45,248 nt of DNA, taken from the NCBI RefSeq assembly GCF_001953985.1, contig NZ_MBEI01000084.1, positions 1 to 45,248 on the forward strand, given 5' to 3'. Positions within the stretch are counted from its first letter, which is position 1; the number at the start of each line of letters is the position of its first letter. Positions 8,374-17,000 of this stretch are shown here, one piece after another. Origin of the DNA: Mycobacterium colombiense (lineage in GTDB: Bacteria > Actinomycetota > Actinomycetes > Mycobacteriales > Mycobacteriaceae). The notes under the pieces were generated by a model. That model searched no databases. It had not been told where the DNA came from and was given only the letters and a program-made list of their open reading frames with translations. The translations under genes were made by a program, and so were the position numbers.

Positions 8374-9050
8374 CGGATCGACCCCAGTCCGGAGATCATC
8401 TGCTTGCCGTCCACGTCGGAGACGTCCAGCCGCAGGCTCCAATGCACGGTTTGCGGCTTGGCCCCGACGTTTTCGCTGACCGACGTGGCGATCACCATCA
8501 CCGAGTCGGTTCGGCTCGCGAACGGCGGCAGCTTGGTGGTGACCGTCTCTCTTGGAGGCCTCGTGCCCGCCGGCTGGGTGTCTAGATCGTGGTGCACGGT
8601 TTCGATCGCCACCGCCTCGATCCGCCCGGCGCTCTTGGACTGCAGCTTCTCCACGACCGCCTTGTACGGCTGCACGGCGGCGTCGAAGTCGGTGTTGAGC
8701 TCGCCGACCGTCCCGTCGTGCAGCCGCTGCAGGCTGGCGTCGACGTTGCCGCTGTTCATGTTGATCAACACGTTCGCCCAGTCCGCGGCGGTCTGCATGG
8801 CGCGGCTCAGGTAGCCGCGCTCGGCGACCTGGTCGCGGTGGTCGGACCAGATGATGAAGCCGAGCACCACCGCGGCCACCGACAGCACACCGAGCACCGC
8901 CGACGCGATGCCGTAATGGGAGAAGACTTCGGCGCTTTCGGATTCGTCTTCGCCGACACCGTTGGAGTCGTCGTCGGTCGAGTCGTCGTCGGGGGCGACG
9001 TCAACGGAATCTTCTTCGGCAGGTGGCTCGGTTCGCTGGCCCTCGGACAT
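8370..9050 (-). CDS. omamA: Orphan Mce-associated membrane protein OmamA (Rv0199 type)
   Basis: The 226-residue protein has a strongly acidic Asp/Ser/Glu N-terminus (1-45), one TM helix (about 47-68) and an extracytoplasmic Mam domain (RGYLSRAMQTAADWANVLINMNS..., ending GLGSIR). This topology matches the Mce-associated proteins mam1A-D at the other end of the window. M. tuberculosis OmamA supports Mce1 fatty-acid and Mce4 cholesterol import by stabilising the Mce complex. It is the first gene of a two-gene operon with omamB. The ATG at 9050 is 41 nt from the divergent zmp1 start, so their promoters must overlap. Confidence 0.84.
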   Translation of the reverse strand: MSEGQRTEPPAEEDSVDVAPDDDSTDDDSNGVGEDESESAEVFSHYGIASAVLGVLSVAAVVLGFIIWSDHRDQVAERGYLSRAMQTAADWANVLINMNSGNVDASLQRLHDGTVGELNTDFDAAVQPYKAVVEKLQSKSAGRIEAVAIETVHHDLDTQPAGTRPPRETVTTKLPPFASRTDSVMVIATSVSENVGAKPQTVHWSLRLDVSDVDGKQMISGLGSIR

Positions 9051-9091
9051 GGCCCGATCGTCGCACCCGGAAAAGATGGAAGGATGGCGGG

Positions 9092-11080
9092 GTGACGAAT
9101 ACGGCCATCCGCTCGGGCATCGACCTGAGCTTTGTCGACGACAGCATCCGCCCCCAAGACGACCTGTTCGGTCACGTCAACGGCCGCTGGCTGACCGAAT
9201 ACGAGATACCGGCGGACCGGGCCACCGACGGCGCCTTCCGCCAGCTGTACGACCGCGCCGAAGAACAGGTGCGCGACCTGATCGTGGAGGCCAGCCAGCA
9301 GGGTTCGGCCGCTGCGGACGACGACGCGCAGCGCATCGGCGACCTGTACGCCAGCTTCCTCGACGAGGACACCGTGCAGCGCCGCGGCGTGCGGCCGCTG
9401 CTGGACGAGATGACCCTGATCGACGACGCCGCCGACGCCGACGCGCTCGCCCGGGCGATCGGCGCGCTGCAGCGCACCGGCGCGGGCGGCGGCGTCGGGG
9501 TGTACGTGGACACCGACGCCAAGAACTCGGCCCGCTACCTGGTGCACTTCACCCAGTCCGGCCTCGGGCTGCCCGACGAGTCCTACTACCGCGAGGAGCG
9601 GCACGCCGAGGTGCTGGAGGCCTATCCCGCGCACATCGCGCGGATGTTCGGCCTGGTGTTCGGCGGGGACCCGGCCGGGCACGTCCAGACCGCCGACCGC
9701 ATCGTCGCGCTGGAGACCAGGCTGGCCGAGGCGCACTGGGATGTGGTCAAGCGCCGCGACGCCGACCTCACCTACAACCTGCGCACGTTTGCCCAGCTGC
9801 GGGACGAGTCGGTGGGCTTCGACTGGGCCGGCTGGGCCGGCGCACTCGGCGCGAACCCCGATGCCCTCGCGGAAGTGATTGTGCGCCAACCCGATTACCT
9901 GCGCACCTTCGCCGAACTGTGGCGCAGCGAGGACCTCGAGGTGTGGAAGAGCTGGGCGCGGTGGCGGTTGATCCGCGCGCGGGCCGCCTGGCTGACCGAC
10001 GAGCTGGTGTCCGCGGACTTCGACTTCTACGGCCGGCGGCTGACCGGCACCGAGCAGATCCGGGACCGGTGGAAGCGCGCGGTGTCGCTGGTGGAGAACC
10101 TGATGGGCGACGCCGTCGGAAAGCTATATGTGCAGCGGCATTTCCCGCCCGGGGCGAAGGCCCGCATCGACGAGCTGGTCGCGAACCTGCGGGCGGCGTA
10201 CCGGATGAGCATCAGCGACCTGGACTGGATGACACCGCAGACCCGGGAGCGGGCGCTGACCAAGCTGGACAAGTTCACCGCCAAGGTCGGCTACCCGTCC
10301 AAGTGGCGGGACTACTCCTCGCTGGTGATCCACCGCGACGACCTGTACGGCAACTACCAGCGCGGCTACGCGGTCAACCACGACCGTGAGCTGGGCAAGC
10401 TCGGCGGGCCGGTGGACAAAGACGAGTGGTTCATGACGCCGCAGACGGTCAACGCCTACTACAACCCTGGGATGAACGAAATCGTCTTCCCGGCCGCCAT
10501 TTTGCAGCCGCCGTTCTTCGACGCCGAGGCCGACGACGCGGCCAACTACGGCGGCATCGGCGCGGTGATCGGGCACGAGATCGGCCACGGCTTCGACGAC
10601 CAGGGCGCCAAGTACGACGGCGACGGCAACCTGGTCGACTGGTGGACCGACGCCGACCGGACCGAATTCGGCGCCCGCACAAAGGCTCTCATCGAGCAGT
10701 ACGACACCTACACGCCGCGTGGCCTGACCGGCGACCACCACGTCAACGGCGCATTCACCGTCGGGGAGAACATCGGCGACCTGGGTGGCTTGTCGATCGC
10801 GCTGCTGGCCTACCAGTTGTCGCTGAACGGCCGGCCCGCGCCGGTGATCGACGGCCTCACCGGCGTGCAGCGCGTATTCTACGGCTGGGCCCAGGTGTGG
10901 CGCACCAAATCCCGTGACGCGGAGGCGATCCGGCGCCTGGCGGTGGATCCGCACTCGCCGCCGGAGTTCCGCTGCAACGGCGTGCTGCGCAACATGGACG
11001 CGTTCTACGACGCCTTCGACGGCGCGGACCCCGGTGCGCTGTTCTTGGAGCCGGACAGCCGGGTCAAGATCTGGAACTGA
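9092..11080 (+). CDS. zmp1: Zinc metalloprotease Zmp1 (peptidase family M13, neprilysin-like)
   Basis: The 662-residue protein spans the full M13 family. The N-terminal lid domain begins PQDDLFGHVNGRW. The catalytic domain carries HEIGH (H495, E496, H499), the ENIGD motif supplying the third zinc ligand (E559, D563), and the substrate-binding NAYYNP. The C-terminus ends in the family's typical short charged-aromatic tail (VKIWN). No signal peptide is evident, as in M. tuberculosis Zmp1, which acts in phagosome-arrest and inflammasome suppression. GTG 9092 is chosen because GGAAGGA at 9078-9083 has correct spacing; the upstream in-frame ATG lacks one. The 3' end overlaps the convergent oxidoreductase gene by 17 nt. 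Confidence 0.93.
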   Translation: MTNTAIRSGIDLSFVDDSIRPQDDLFGHVNGRWLTEYEIPADRATDGAFRQLYDRAEEQVRDLIVEASQQGSAAADDDAQRIGDLYASFLDEDTVQRRGVRPLLDEMTLIDDAADADALARAIGALQRTGAGGGVGVYVDTDAKNSARYLVHFTQSGLGLPDESYYREERHAEVLEAYPAHIARMFGLVFGGDPAGHVQTADRIVALETRLAEAHWDVVKRRDADLTYNLRTFAQLRDESVGFDWAGWAGALGANPDALAEVIVRQPDYLRTFAELWRSEDLEVWKSWARWRLIRARAAWLTDELVSADFDFYGRRLTGTEQIRDRWKRAVSLVENLMGDAVGKLYVQRHFPPGAKARIDELVANLRAAYRMSISDLDWMTPQTRERALTKLDKFTAKVGYPSKWRDYSSLVIHRDDLYGNYQRGYAVNHDRELGKLGGPVDKDEWFMTPQTVNAYYNPGMNEIVFPAAILQPPFFDAEADDAANYGGIGAVIGHEIGHGFDDQGAKYDGDGNLVDWWTDADRTEFGARTKALIEQYDTYTPRGLTGDHHVNGAFTVGENIGDLGGLSIALLAYQLSLNGRPAPVIDGLTGVQRVFYGWAQVWRTKSRDAEAIRRLAVDPHSPPEFRCNGVLRNMDAFYDAFDGADPGALFLEPDSRVKIWN

Positions 11081-13304
11081 CCGGCGTCAGCGCCTCGATC
11101 CGCGCGGGCACGTGCTTGTGCCACGGCGTGCCGGCGTAAGGATCGCGCCACTCGGTCGACGTGAGCGCGTTCGGCGCGACGCCGGGGGTGACGGTGCGTC
11201 CCTCGTCGTCGACGTAATCGAGCCCAAAACCGTTGGGCAGGGCGGCATGCCCGGCCATCATCGTCTCGGTGATCTCGATGGTGGCCTCGGCGCTACCCGC
11301 CGCGGTGCTGATCCGCGCCCGGCCTCCCGCGACCAGCCCGAGGGTCTGGGCATCCTCGACGCTGATCCGCAGCGCGCCCTCGGCGTCGCGTTTACGCCAG
11401 GTCGGGTCGCGGAAGATGTCGTTGGCGGTGTAGGCGCGCCGCTCCCCCACCGACAGCACGATCGGGAATTCCGCCGTGGTGAGCTGCGGTGGAATCCGCG
11501 ATAGCGTCTTCAATTCGTCGAGCATCGACGGGATTTCCAGCGCGATCTTGTGGTCGGAGTGACTGATCAGCGTGAAGTCGTCCTCGTAGTTGTGCACGGT
11601 GAACGTCACCCCCGACGGGGTGTCCAGGATCGCGTCGAACAGGGCGTTGCCGTCGGCGTGCCCGGCGCGCCGCACCGCATCCGGATAACTCAGAGCGGTC
11701 TTTTGGGCAAGGCCCCACAGGGCGGCCGCACCGCGCAACCCTTCCGGCAGGGTCGGCCCGAGCGTTTCGTACAGCACGTACGGAAGTAGTTGCGCCACGG
11801 TCGGATTCGCCATGGCTCCGAGAAACGCCTCGGTGTAGGCCTGCCGGCCGTTTTGGGCGGCTTCGTGCAGTGGCCGCAGATCCGCGTCGTCCAGGACGCC
11901 GAGCGCCCGCACCAGCCGCGCCCAGATTTCCGGCTCGGCCAGGGTTCCCGGCAGGGGCTCCATCAATGGGCGGCGCAAGTGGAAGGTGTTGTGCGGGAAT
12001 TCCAGGTTGAAGAAGGTGGCTTCCGGCTTCTCGAACTGGGACGCGGCGGGTAGCACATAATGTGCGAGCCTGGCGGTCTCGGTCATCGCGACGTCGATGA
12101 CCACCATCAGCTCCAGGGCTTGAAAGGCCTCCCGGCAGGCCGCCGAGTTGGCCAGCGAGTGCGCGGGATTGCTGCTTTCCACGATCATGGCCCGGAAACG
12201 GGCCGGGTGGTCGGTCAGGATCTCCTCGGGCACCACGTTGCTGGGCACCAGCCCGGAAATGATCGGGGCGCCGGTGACCGGCGTGCGCCCGGAGAACTGG
12301 CCGAACAGCGGGGCGAAGGACGAATGTAGATGCTGGCCACCCTTTTTCGCGAAGTTGCCGGTGAGGATCCACAGCAGCTTGTTCAGGTAGGAGCACAGCG
12401 TGCTGTTGGGTGCCTGCTGCACGCCGAGGTCTTCGAACACCGAGACGCTGGCGGCCGTGCCGATGCGCCGCGCCGCCGCGCGCAGCAGTTCCTGGTCGAC
12501 TCCGCAATGCTGGGCGTACTCGGCCACCGGGACCTCGCGCAGCGCGGCGCGCACGGCATCCGCGCCGCGCACGTGCTCGCCGAGAAATGTTTCGTTGCAC
12601 AGGTTTTCCTGGACGAGAATGGCGGCCAGCGCGGCCAGGCACCACGCGTCGGTGCCGGGTCGCACCCGAAGGTGGAAGTCGGACATCTTGGCGGTGTCGG
12701 TGACCACCGGATCTATGACGATCATCGAGCGGGCCGGATCTTTGGCGATCTCGTTGAGCACCACCCTGGCTCGCGGGAAGCTCTGCGACATCCACGGGTT
12801 CTTCCCGACGAACACCGCCACCTCGGCGTGCTCGAACTCGCCCCGGGTGTGACCGCCGTACAACTGACCGTCGACCCAGGCCTCACCGGTTTTCTCCTGC
12901 GCCAACGCATTTGAGCGATAGCGCGAGCCCAACGCCTTCAAGAAGGCGCCGCTGTACGCCCCGCCCAGGTGGTTGCCCTGCCCGCCGCCACCGTAGTAGA
13001 AGATCTTGTCGCCGCCATAGCTGTCGCGAATGTGCTTGAAGCCCTCGGCGATCTCGACGATCGCCGTGTCCCAATCGATCTCCTCGTAGCTGCCGTCGGC
13101 GCGGCGCCGCAGCGGGGAGGTCAGCCGGGCGCCGCTGTTCTGATAGTGGTCCAGCCGCAGCGCCTTGTTGCAGGTATAGCCTTGCGAGGCCGGGTGCGCC
13201 TTGTCACCGCGGATGCGGGTCAGCCGGCGGTCGTCGACCTGGACGACGATGCCGCAGTTGCATTCACACAGGATGCACGCGCTGGATTGCCATTTACCGG
13301 TCAT
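11064..13304 (-). CDS. Molybdopterin oxidoreductase with N-terminal [4Fe-4S] site, Rv0197 type
   Basis: The 746-residue protein follows the formate dehydrogenase/DMSO-reductase plan. An N-terminal Fe-S motif has C10, C13, C17 and C45 (CxxCxxxC...C). The molybdopterin domains follow (GGGGQGNHLGGAYSGAFLKALGSR, KNPWMSQSFPRARVVLNEI, VIDPVVTDTAK). A C-terminal dinucleotide-binding domain ends VTPGVAPNALTSTEWRDP. No signal peptide or Tat motif appears, so it is probably cytoplasmic. The substrate is unknown and no partner subunit lies nearby. ATG 13304 follows GGAAAGGAAA. The start overlaps the end of the upstream TetR gene by 11 nt, so the two form an operon. Confidence 0.88.
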   Translation of the reverse strand: MTGKWQSSACILCECNCGIVVQVDDRRLTRIRGDKAHPASQGYTCNKALRLDHYQNSGARLTSPLRRRADGSYEEIDWDTAIVEIAEGFKHIRDSYGGDKIFYYGGGGQGNHLGGAYSGAFLKALGSRYRSNALAQEKTGEAWVDGQLYGGHTRGEFEHAEVAVFVGKNPWMSQSFPRARVVLNEIAKDPARSMIVIDPVVTDTAKMSDFHLRVRPGTDAWCLAALAAILVQENLCNETFLGEHVRGADAVRAALREVPVAEYAQHCGVDQELLRAAARRIGTAASVSVFEDLGVQQAPNSTLCSYLNKLLWILTGNFAKKGGQHLHSSFAPLFGQFSGRTPVTGAPIISGLVPSNVVPEEILTDHPARFRAMIVESSNPAHSLANSAACREAFQALELMVVIDVAMTETARLAHYVLPAASQFEKPEATFFNLEFPHNTFHLRRPLMEPLPGTLAEPEIWARLVRALGVLDDADLRPLHEAAQNGRQAYTEAFLGAMANPTVAQLLPYVLYETLGPTLPEGLRGAAALWGLAQKTALSYPDAVRRAGHADGNALFDAILDTPSGVTFTVHNYEDDFTLISHSDHKIALEIPSMLDELKTLSRIPPQLTTAEFPIVLSVGERRAYTANDIFRDPTWRKRDAEGALRISVEDAQTLGLVAGGRARISTAAGSAEATIEITETMMAGHAALPNGFGLDYVDDEGRTVTPGVAPNALTSTEWRDPYAGTPWHKHVPARIEALTPVSSRS

Positions 13305-13896
13305 CGTGGGTTTCCTTTCCGAGCGCCTGACCAGAAGACGCCGCCGCCAGCAGGTCGCGCAGCTGGCGGTGGACGACATCGAGGGGCATCAGGTCACGTC
13401 GCACCCGCGCGAGCACGATCGCACCCTCGAGCGAGGTGGTGGCCATCACCGCCAATTCGCGCGCCCGCTCCGGCGCAATGCCGTCGGCGATGAACCGCGC
13501 GGCGATCAGGTCCGTCCATCGGTCGAAGACCGCCGCGGCGCGTTCGATCACCATGCGTTCGGCGTCGTGCTGCTCGCCCGCTTCAACCGAGACGGCCACG
13601 ATGGGGCAGCCCGCGCGAAAGTCGCTGTCGAGGAGCTGGCGACGGTACTGGTCGATCAACGCGTCCAGCAGTTGCTTGCCGTCCTCGGCGCCGGTGATGA
13701 CCGCGGCGACGTACTCGCCGGCGTAGTCGACGGCCTCGCACAGCAGCTGGGTGCGCCCGCCGGGAAAGTAGTGGTAGGCCGATCCGCGGGGTGCGCCGCT
13801 GTGCTCGAGCACATCGGAGATCGCGGTGGCGCGCGCCCCGCGCTCCCGGATCAGCAGCGCGGCAGAAACGATCATCCGCTCGCGGGGACCACGCAT
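13294..13896 (-). CDS. TetR/AcrR-family transcriptional regulator, Rv0196 type
   Basis: The 200-residue protein has the N-terminal TetR helix-turn-helix (ERMIVSAALLIRERGARATAISDVLEHSGAPRGSAYHYFPGGRTQLL, about 6-55). A helical C-terminal ligand domain follows, including the GCPIVAVSVEA stretch common in the LmrA/YxaF-like subgroup. The gene overlaps the oxidoreductase gene by 11 nt, so it very likely controls that operon. ATG 13896 is preceded by GAGGAG. An AT-rich palindrome 22-44 nt upstream is the obvious operator candidate. The ligand is unknown. Confidence 0.88.
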   Translation of the reverse strand: MRGPRERMIVSAALLIRERGARATAISDVLEHSGAPRGSAYHYFPGGRTQLLCEAVDYAGEYVAAVITGAEDGKQLLDALIDQYRRQLLDSDFRAGCPIVAVSVEAGEQHDAERMVIERAAAVFDRWTDLIAARFIADGIAPERARELAVMATTSLEGAIVLARVRRDLMPLDVVHRQLRDLLAAASSGQALGKETHDDR

Positions 13897-13918
13897 CGCA
13901 GCTCCTCAGGTATCGCGG

Positions 13919-13940
13919 TTATGTATGATGCTATATATAA
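13919..13940 (-). promoter_or_regulatory. AT-rich imperfect palindrome, candidate TetR operator
   Basis: Arms TTATGTAT and ATATATAA (7 of 8 positions symmetric, 6-nt spacer) stand out in a GC-rich background. The site lies 22 nt upstream of the TetR start, where it would cover the -10 region. Size and position fit autoregulation by a TetR dimer. Confidence 0.5.
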
Positions 13941-14010
13941 TTCGGGCCCAAGCGAAAGCCCCCTTGCTGCGGATCGCCCGGTTGCTAAGCGCCGTGGCGG
14001 CCGCGCAGAC

Positions 14011-14050
14011 GCGAAATCGCCCATCTCCGCGAGGAAATGGGCGATTCTGC
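14011..14050 (-). terminator. Hairpin terminator downstream of the L,D-transpeptidase gene
   Basis: AATCGCCCAT (14015-14024) pairs perfectly with ATGGGCGATT (14037-14046) around a 12-nt loop, with three further outer pairs possible. It lies 19 nt past the L,D-transpeptidase stop and before the TetR promoter. There is no clear U-tract. Confidence 0.55.
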
Positions 14051-14064
14051 GTCGTTGAAGCGGG

Positions 14065-15108
14065 TTAATTCAGCCAGTCGGCGGATCCGTCGTTCTTCTT
14101 GTAGTTGCCACCGCTGGAGTTCTTCACGACGATCGGGTCACCCGGACCGAAGTTGTCGAAGAACCACTTGGCGTTGGCGGGGCTGATGTTGATGCACCCA
14201 TGGCTGACGTCGCGCTTGCCCTGGTCGTCCACCGACCACGGCGCGCTGTGCACGTAGTCGCCGACGTTGTCGAAGCGGACCGCGTCCTCCACCGTCACCT
14301 TGTAGCCATAGGTCGAATTGACCGGCACGCCGTAGGTCGAGGAGTCCATCACCACCGACGCCTTCTTGTCCTGCACGTAATAAGTGCCGTTGGGGGTCTG
14401 GTGATTGCCCGACGTCATGCCCATCGACATCGGGATGGTCTTCTCCACGGTGCCGTTGCGGGTGACGGTCAGCTGATGAGTCGCGTCGTCGGCCGTGGCG
14501 ATCAGCGAGTCGCCGGTCTGGAAGGTGGACACGGTGCCGCCGGCGTCGACGGTTACCGCGGTGTGCGCGGGCCAGAAATTGATTGGGCGCCAGCGCAACT
14601 GGGTCGGGGTCATCCAGTAGAACTTGCCCGGCACCGGCGGAACCGACGAGACGTGCACGGCGCCGATCGCCGCGTCGGCGTTCTCGACCGTCCCGGGGAA
14701 GTTGATGATGATCGGCTGGGCCACACCCACGGTCGAGCCGCCCTTGGGCACGAACGACGGCGGCCCGAACGGGGGCGTGCCGGTGAACGGCGTGTTGTTC
14801 TGCCCATCGGCCGCGGCCGCGGTGGGTTGTTGCGCGCCCGGCGGAAGCCATGGCGGCGGCGCCAGCGGGTTGGGCGGCGGCGGGGCCGCCAGCGGGTCGG
14901 CCGGCGGCGGGGGCGCCAGCGGATCGGGTGGCGGCGGCGGTCCGGGCGGGGCCGCGACCGCACCCGGGTCAGCGGGCGCGGGGTCCGGATCCGCCAGTGC
15001 GGGAGCCGCACTCAGCACCAGCACCAAGCCCATGACGGACGCCAAGCCGGCGGCGTTCAGAGCGGCGAAGAGGCCCTTCTTAGTACCGGCCCTCGTCCAG
15101 CCCGACAT
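14065..15108 (-). CDS. L,D-transpeptidase, Rv0192 (LdtMt4) type, with Pro-rich linker
   Basis: The 347-residue secreted enzyme makes 3-3 peptidoglycan cross-links. A signal peptide (about 1-40, ending APALA) is followed by a Pro-rich linker of about 55 residues with PPPPDPLA/PPPPNPLA-like repeats. An Ig-like domain follows (starting near GVAQPIIINFPGTVENADAAIGAVHVSS), then a YkuD catalytic domain. The catalytic motif is SHGCINIS with H303 and nucleophile C305, with an upstream His in YVHSAPW. Start ATG 15108 is chosen because GGAGG at 15116-15120 has 7-nt spacing; the ATG at 15114 is too close to it. A hairpin follows the gene. Confidence 0.9.
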   Translation of the reverse strand: MSGWTRAGTKKGLFAALNAAGLASVMGLVLVLSAAPALADPDPAPADPGAVAAPPGPPPPPDPLAPPPPADPLAAPPPPNPLAPPPWLPPGAQQPTAAAADGQNNTPFTGTPPFGPPSFVPKGGSTVGVAQPIIINFPGTVENADAAIGAVHVSSVPPVPGKFYWMTPTQLRWRPINFWPAHTAVTVDAGGTVSTFQTGDSLIATADDATHQLTVTRNGTVEKTIPMSMGMTSGNHQTPNGTYYVQDKKASVVMDSSTYGVPVNSTYGYKVTVEDAVRFDNVGDYVHSAPWSVDDQGKRDVSHGCINISPANAKWFFDNFGPGDPIVVKNSSGGNYKKNDGSADWLN

Positions 15109-15204
15109 ATGCATACCTCCACTCGTGGTCTCGACACAGTGTCGCATAAGGGCCGCGCCAGCTACCGTCACCGCCCGTTACCCGCGCCCCGGAAAGGGCG
15201 CCGA

Positions 15205-16458
15205 TTACAGGGCTGAACTGGGCGGATATGAATCGGGTGAGCTTGTCGGGGCAACCTCCAGCATCCGCCGGTTGGCCACGATGCCGATGAGCGCGACGGC
15301 CATCAAGGCCGCCGAAGCGGTAAGCATCATCGTGACGCTGCGCTCATAGAAGAGGCCGCCGGCCAGCGAGCCGGCCATGATGCCGACCTGGAAGGCGGTC
15401 ACGTAAAGCCCCGACGCCCCGTCCGGGTCGTCGGCCCCGTTGCGCATCGCGGCGGATTGCATCATCGGGGAGACCGCGGTGGCCATCGCCCCCCACAGCA
15501 CGATGGCGGCGGTCCCGATCAGTGCGGTGGCCACGCCCGTCCTACCACCCAACGCCAGCCCGGTCAGCACGATGAAGGCCGACGTCAGGCCCGTGATGCA
15601 CAGGATGATGGCGCCCTTGGGCCGGTGGTCCAGCGGCCGCGCCACCAGCGGCAACGACAGCAGGCCGGCCAGCCCGTAGGCGGCCAGCACGAAGGCGAGG
15701 TTCGGCCCGCGCACGCCGAGGACGTTGCGGATCAGCTCGACGATGTAGGTGTAGGAGACGAAGTGGCCGGTGACCGCGATCATCGCCAGCACGCTCACCA
15801 GGATCAGCCGCGGGTTGCGGTGGTGTCGCGACCTCGGACCCACGTGGGCGAGCTGGTCCTCGGTGAGGACCATCTCCGGCAACATCACCCGGGCGGCGAG
15901 GGTGACCGCGGCGGCCGCGACGGTGACGCACACGACCGCCAGGCGCCAGCCCCACATCAGGCTCAGCGCCGCGGTCAGCGGGCTCCCCACCACCAGCGCG
16001 AGGCTGGTGCCGACGTAGATCGACATGGTGGCGCGCCCGGCATGGGTCGGCGGCACCAGCCGGGTCGCGATCGGCGCGATGACCGCCCACAGCAGGCCGT
16101 GGGTGACCGCACAGAGCACCCGCCCGGCGGCCAGCACCGCGAAATTGGGCGCCAGCGCCGAGATGACCTGCGAGGCGGTCAGGCAGGTCAGGCTGAGCAT
16201 GAGCGCGCGGCGCCGCGGCCAATGCGCGGTCCAGCGCACCAGCGGAAACGTCGTCAGGGCCGCCACAAAGGCGTACCAGGTCAACAGCGTCCCCACCGCA
16301 AACAGGCTGACGTGCAGGTCGCGAGCGATGGCCGGCAGCGCACCGACCGGCAGAAGCTCGGCGGTGACGTAGGTGAAGGCCGCGGCGGCCAGCACAGCCA
16401 ACTGAGCTGCGATCCGTGGGGTCCACGTTCGCGCGGCGGCATTGGTTTCGGCAGTCAT
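15205..16458 (-). CDS. Major facilitator superfamily exporter (DHA1/AraJ-like), Rv0191 type
   Basis: The 417-residue protein has twelve predicted hydrophobic segments starting at about residue 15 and MFS motifs. These include the loop 2-3 Arg-rich segment RWTAHWPRRRALML and the TM5 glycine/proline motif SLALVVGSPLTAALS. The overall pattern fits drug or sugar efflux pumps of the DHA1 family. M. tuberculosis Rv0191 has been linked to chloramphenicol efflux, which is family knowledge and not visible here. ATG 16458 was preferred over an upstream GTG at 16515 because the protein then begins like the M. tuberculosis homologue. It lies downstream of ricR on the same strand with a 134-nt gap, so co-transcription is possible. 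Confidence 0.88.
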   Translation of the reverse strand: MTAETNAAARTWTPRIAAQLAVLAAAAFTYVTAELLPVGALPAIARDLHVSLFAVGTLLTWYAFVAALTTFPLVRWTAHWPRRRALMLSLTCLTASQVISALAPNFAVLAAGRVLCAVTHGLLWAVIAPIATRLVPPTHAGRATMSIYVGTSLALVVGSPLTAALSLMWGWRLAVVCVTVAAAAVTLAARVMLPEMVLTEDQLAHVGPRSRHHRNPRLILVSVLAMIAVTGHFVSYTYIVELIRNVLGVRGPNLAFVLAAYGLAGLLSLPLVARPLDHRPKGAIILCITGLTSAFIVLTGLALGGRTGVATALIGTAAIVLWGAMATAVSPMMQSAAMRNGADDPDGASGLYVTAFQVGIMAGSLAGGLFYERSVTMMLTASAALMAVALIGIVANRRMLEVAPTSSPDSYPPSSAL

Positions 16459-16592
16459 GGCGTCTGTATCGGCCGGACTACCCACTTCCTGGGTTGTCGC
16501 GCCTAATGCGATCACACTGCCTTACCGTACGGACCGCAACTACCCCTCCCCCTGAATCAGGGCCGGGAAACAGGTCTCAACTACGTCACCGA

Positions 16593-16883
16593 TCAGGAAC
16601 GAACCAGGCGTGCGATCGCGGCGGAGGCTTCGGCGAGCTTCTCGTCGGCATCGTCGCCACCCTCGGCGACCGCGCGGGTGACGCAGTGGCTCAGGTGCTC
16701 GTCGAGCAGATTCAGGGCGACCGACCGCAGCGCGCTGTTGACGGCGCTGACCTGGGTGAGGACGTCGATGCAGTACTTGTCCTCCTCGATCATCCGGGCG
16801 ATGCCCCGCACCTGGCCCTCGATGCGCCGCAGCCGCTTGGCGTAGTTGTCCTTCTGCTGCGAGTACCCGTGGTCGTTCGTCAT
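16593..16883 (-). CDS. ricR: Copper-sensing repressor RicR (CsoR family)
   Basis: The 96-residue all-helical protein matches the CsoR/RcnR repressor family (DUF156). It has RLRRIEGQVRGIARMIEED and the Cu(I) ligands C38 (DKYCIDVL), H63 and C67 (EHLSHC), the C-H-C set of copper sensors. M. tuberculosis RicR represses a copper-resistance regulon including itself and mymT. Identical-format palindromes upstream of this gene and of mymT here support the same role. ATG 16883 follows GGGGAG. It is divergent from ilvD with a 117-nt gap holding the operator. Confidence 0.93.
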   Translation of the reverse strand: MTNDHGYSQQKDNYAKRLRRIEGQVRGIARMIEEDKYCIDVLTQVSAVNSALRSVALNLLDEHLSHCVTRAVAEGGDDADEKLAEASAAIARLVRS

Positions 16884-16938
16884 CTGTCTCCCCTGCCAAT
16901 CGCCCGCTCTGCGGCGGCATCACGCCGGACTCCAGCTT

Positions 16939-16955
16939 ATACCCCGTCGGGGTAT
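16939..16955 (-). promoter_or_regulatory. RicR operator upstream of ricR
   Basis: ATACCCCGTCGGGGTAT is a perfect 8+8 palindrome of the form ATACCC-N5-GGGTAT, the RicR/CsoR-type box. It overlaps a TAAGCT -10 candidate for ricR, consistent with copper-relieved autorepression. It is 45 nt from the ilvD start. Confidence 0.8.
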
Positions 16956-16988
16956 CACCCCGGAAATGGGCATCGCGACTGGCCAGCG

Positions 16989-16994
16989 CATACT
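16989..16994 (+). promoter_or_regulatory. -10 box CATACT for a leaderless ilvD transcript
   Basis: CATACT ends 6 nt before the ilvD ATG and no Shine-Dalgarno is present, so transcription probably starts at the A of the start codon. Confidence 0.42.
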
Positions 16995-17000
16995 TGAACG

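Noticed and set aside
9023..9091. N-terminal extension of zmp1 from an upstream ATG
   Set aside because: No ribosome site, overlaps the divergent omamA start, and the GTG at 9092 has GGAAGGA correctly spaced.
15184..15201. GCGCCC-N6-GGGCGC stem between the MFS and L,D-transpeptidase genes
   Set aside because: Short GC stem in GC-rich DNA without other terminator features; too weak to call.
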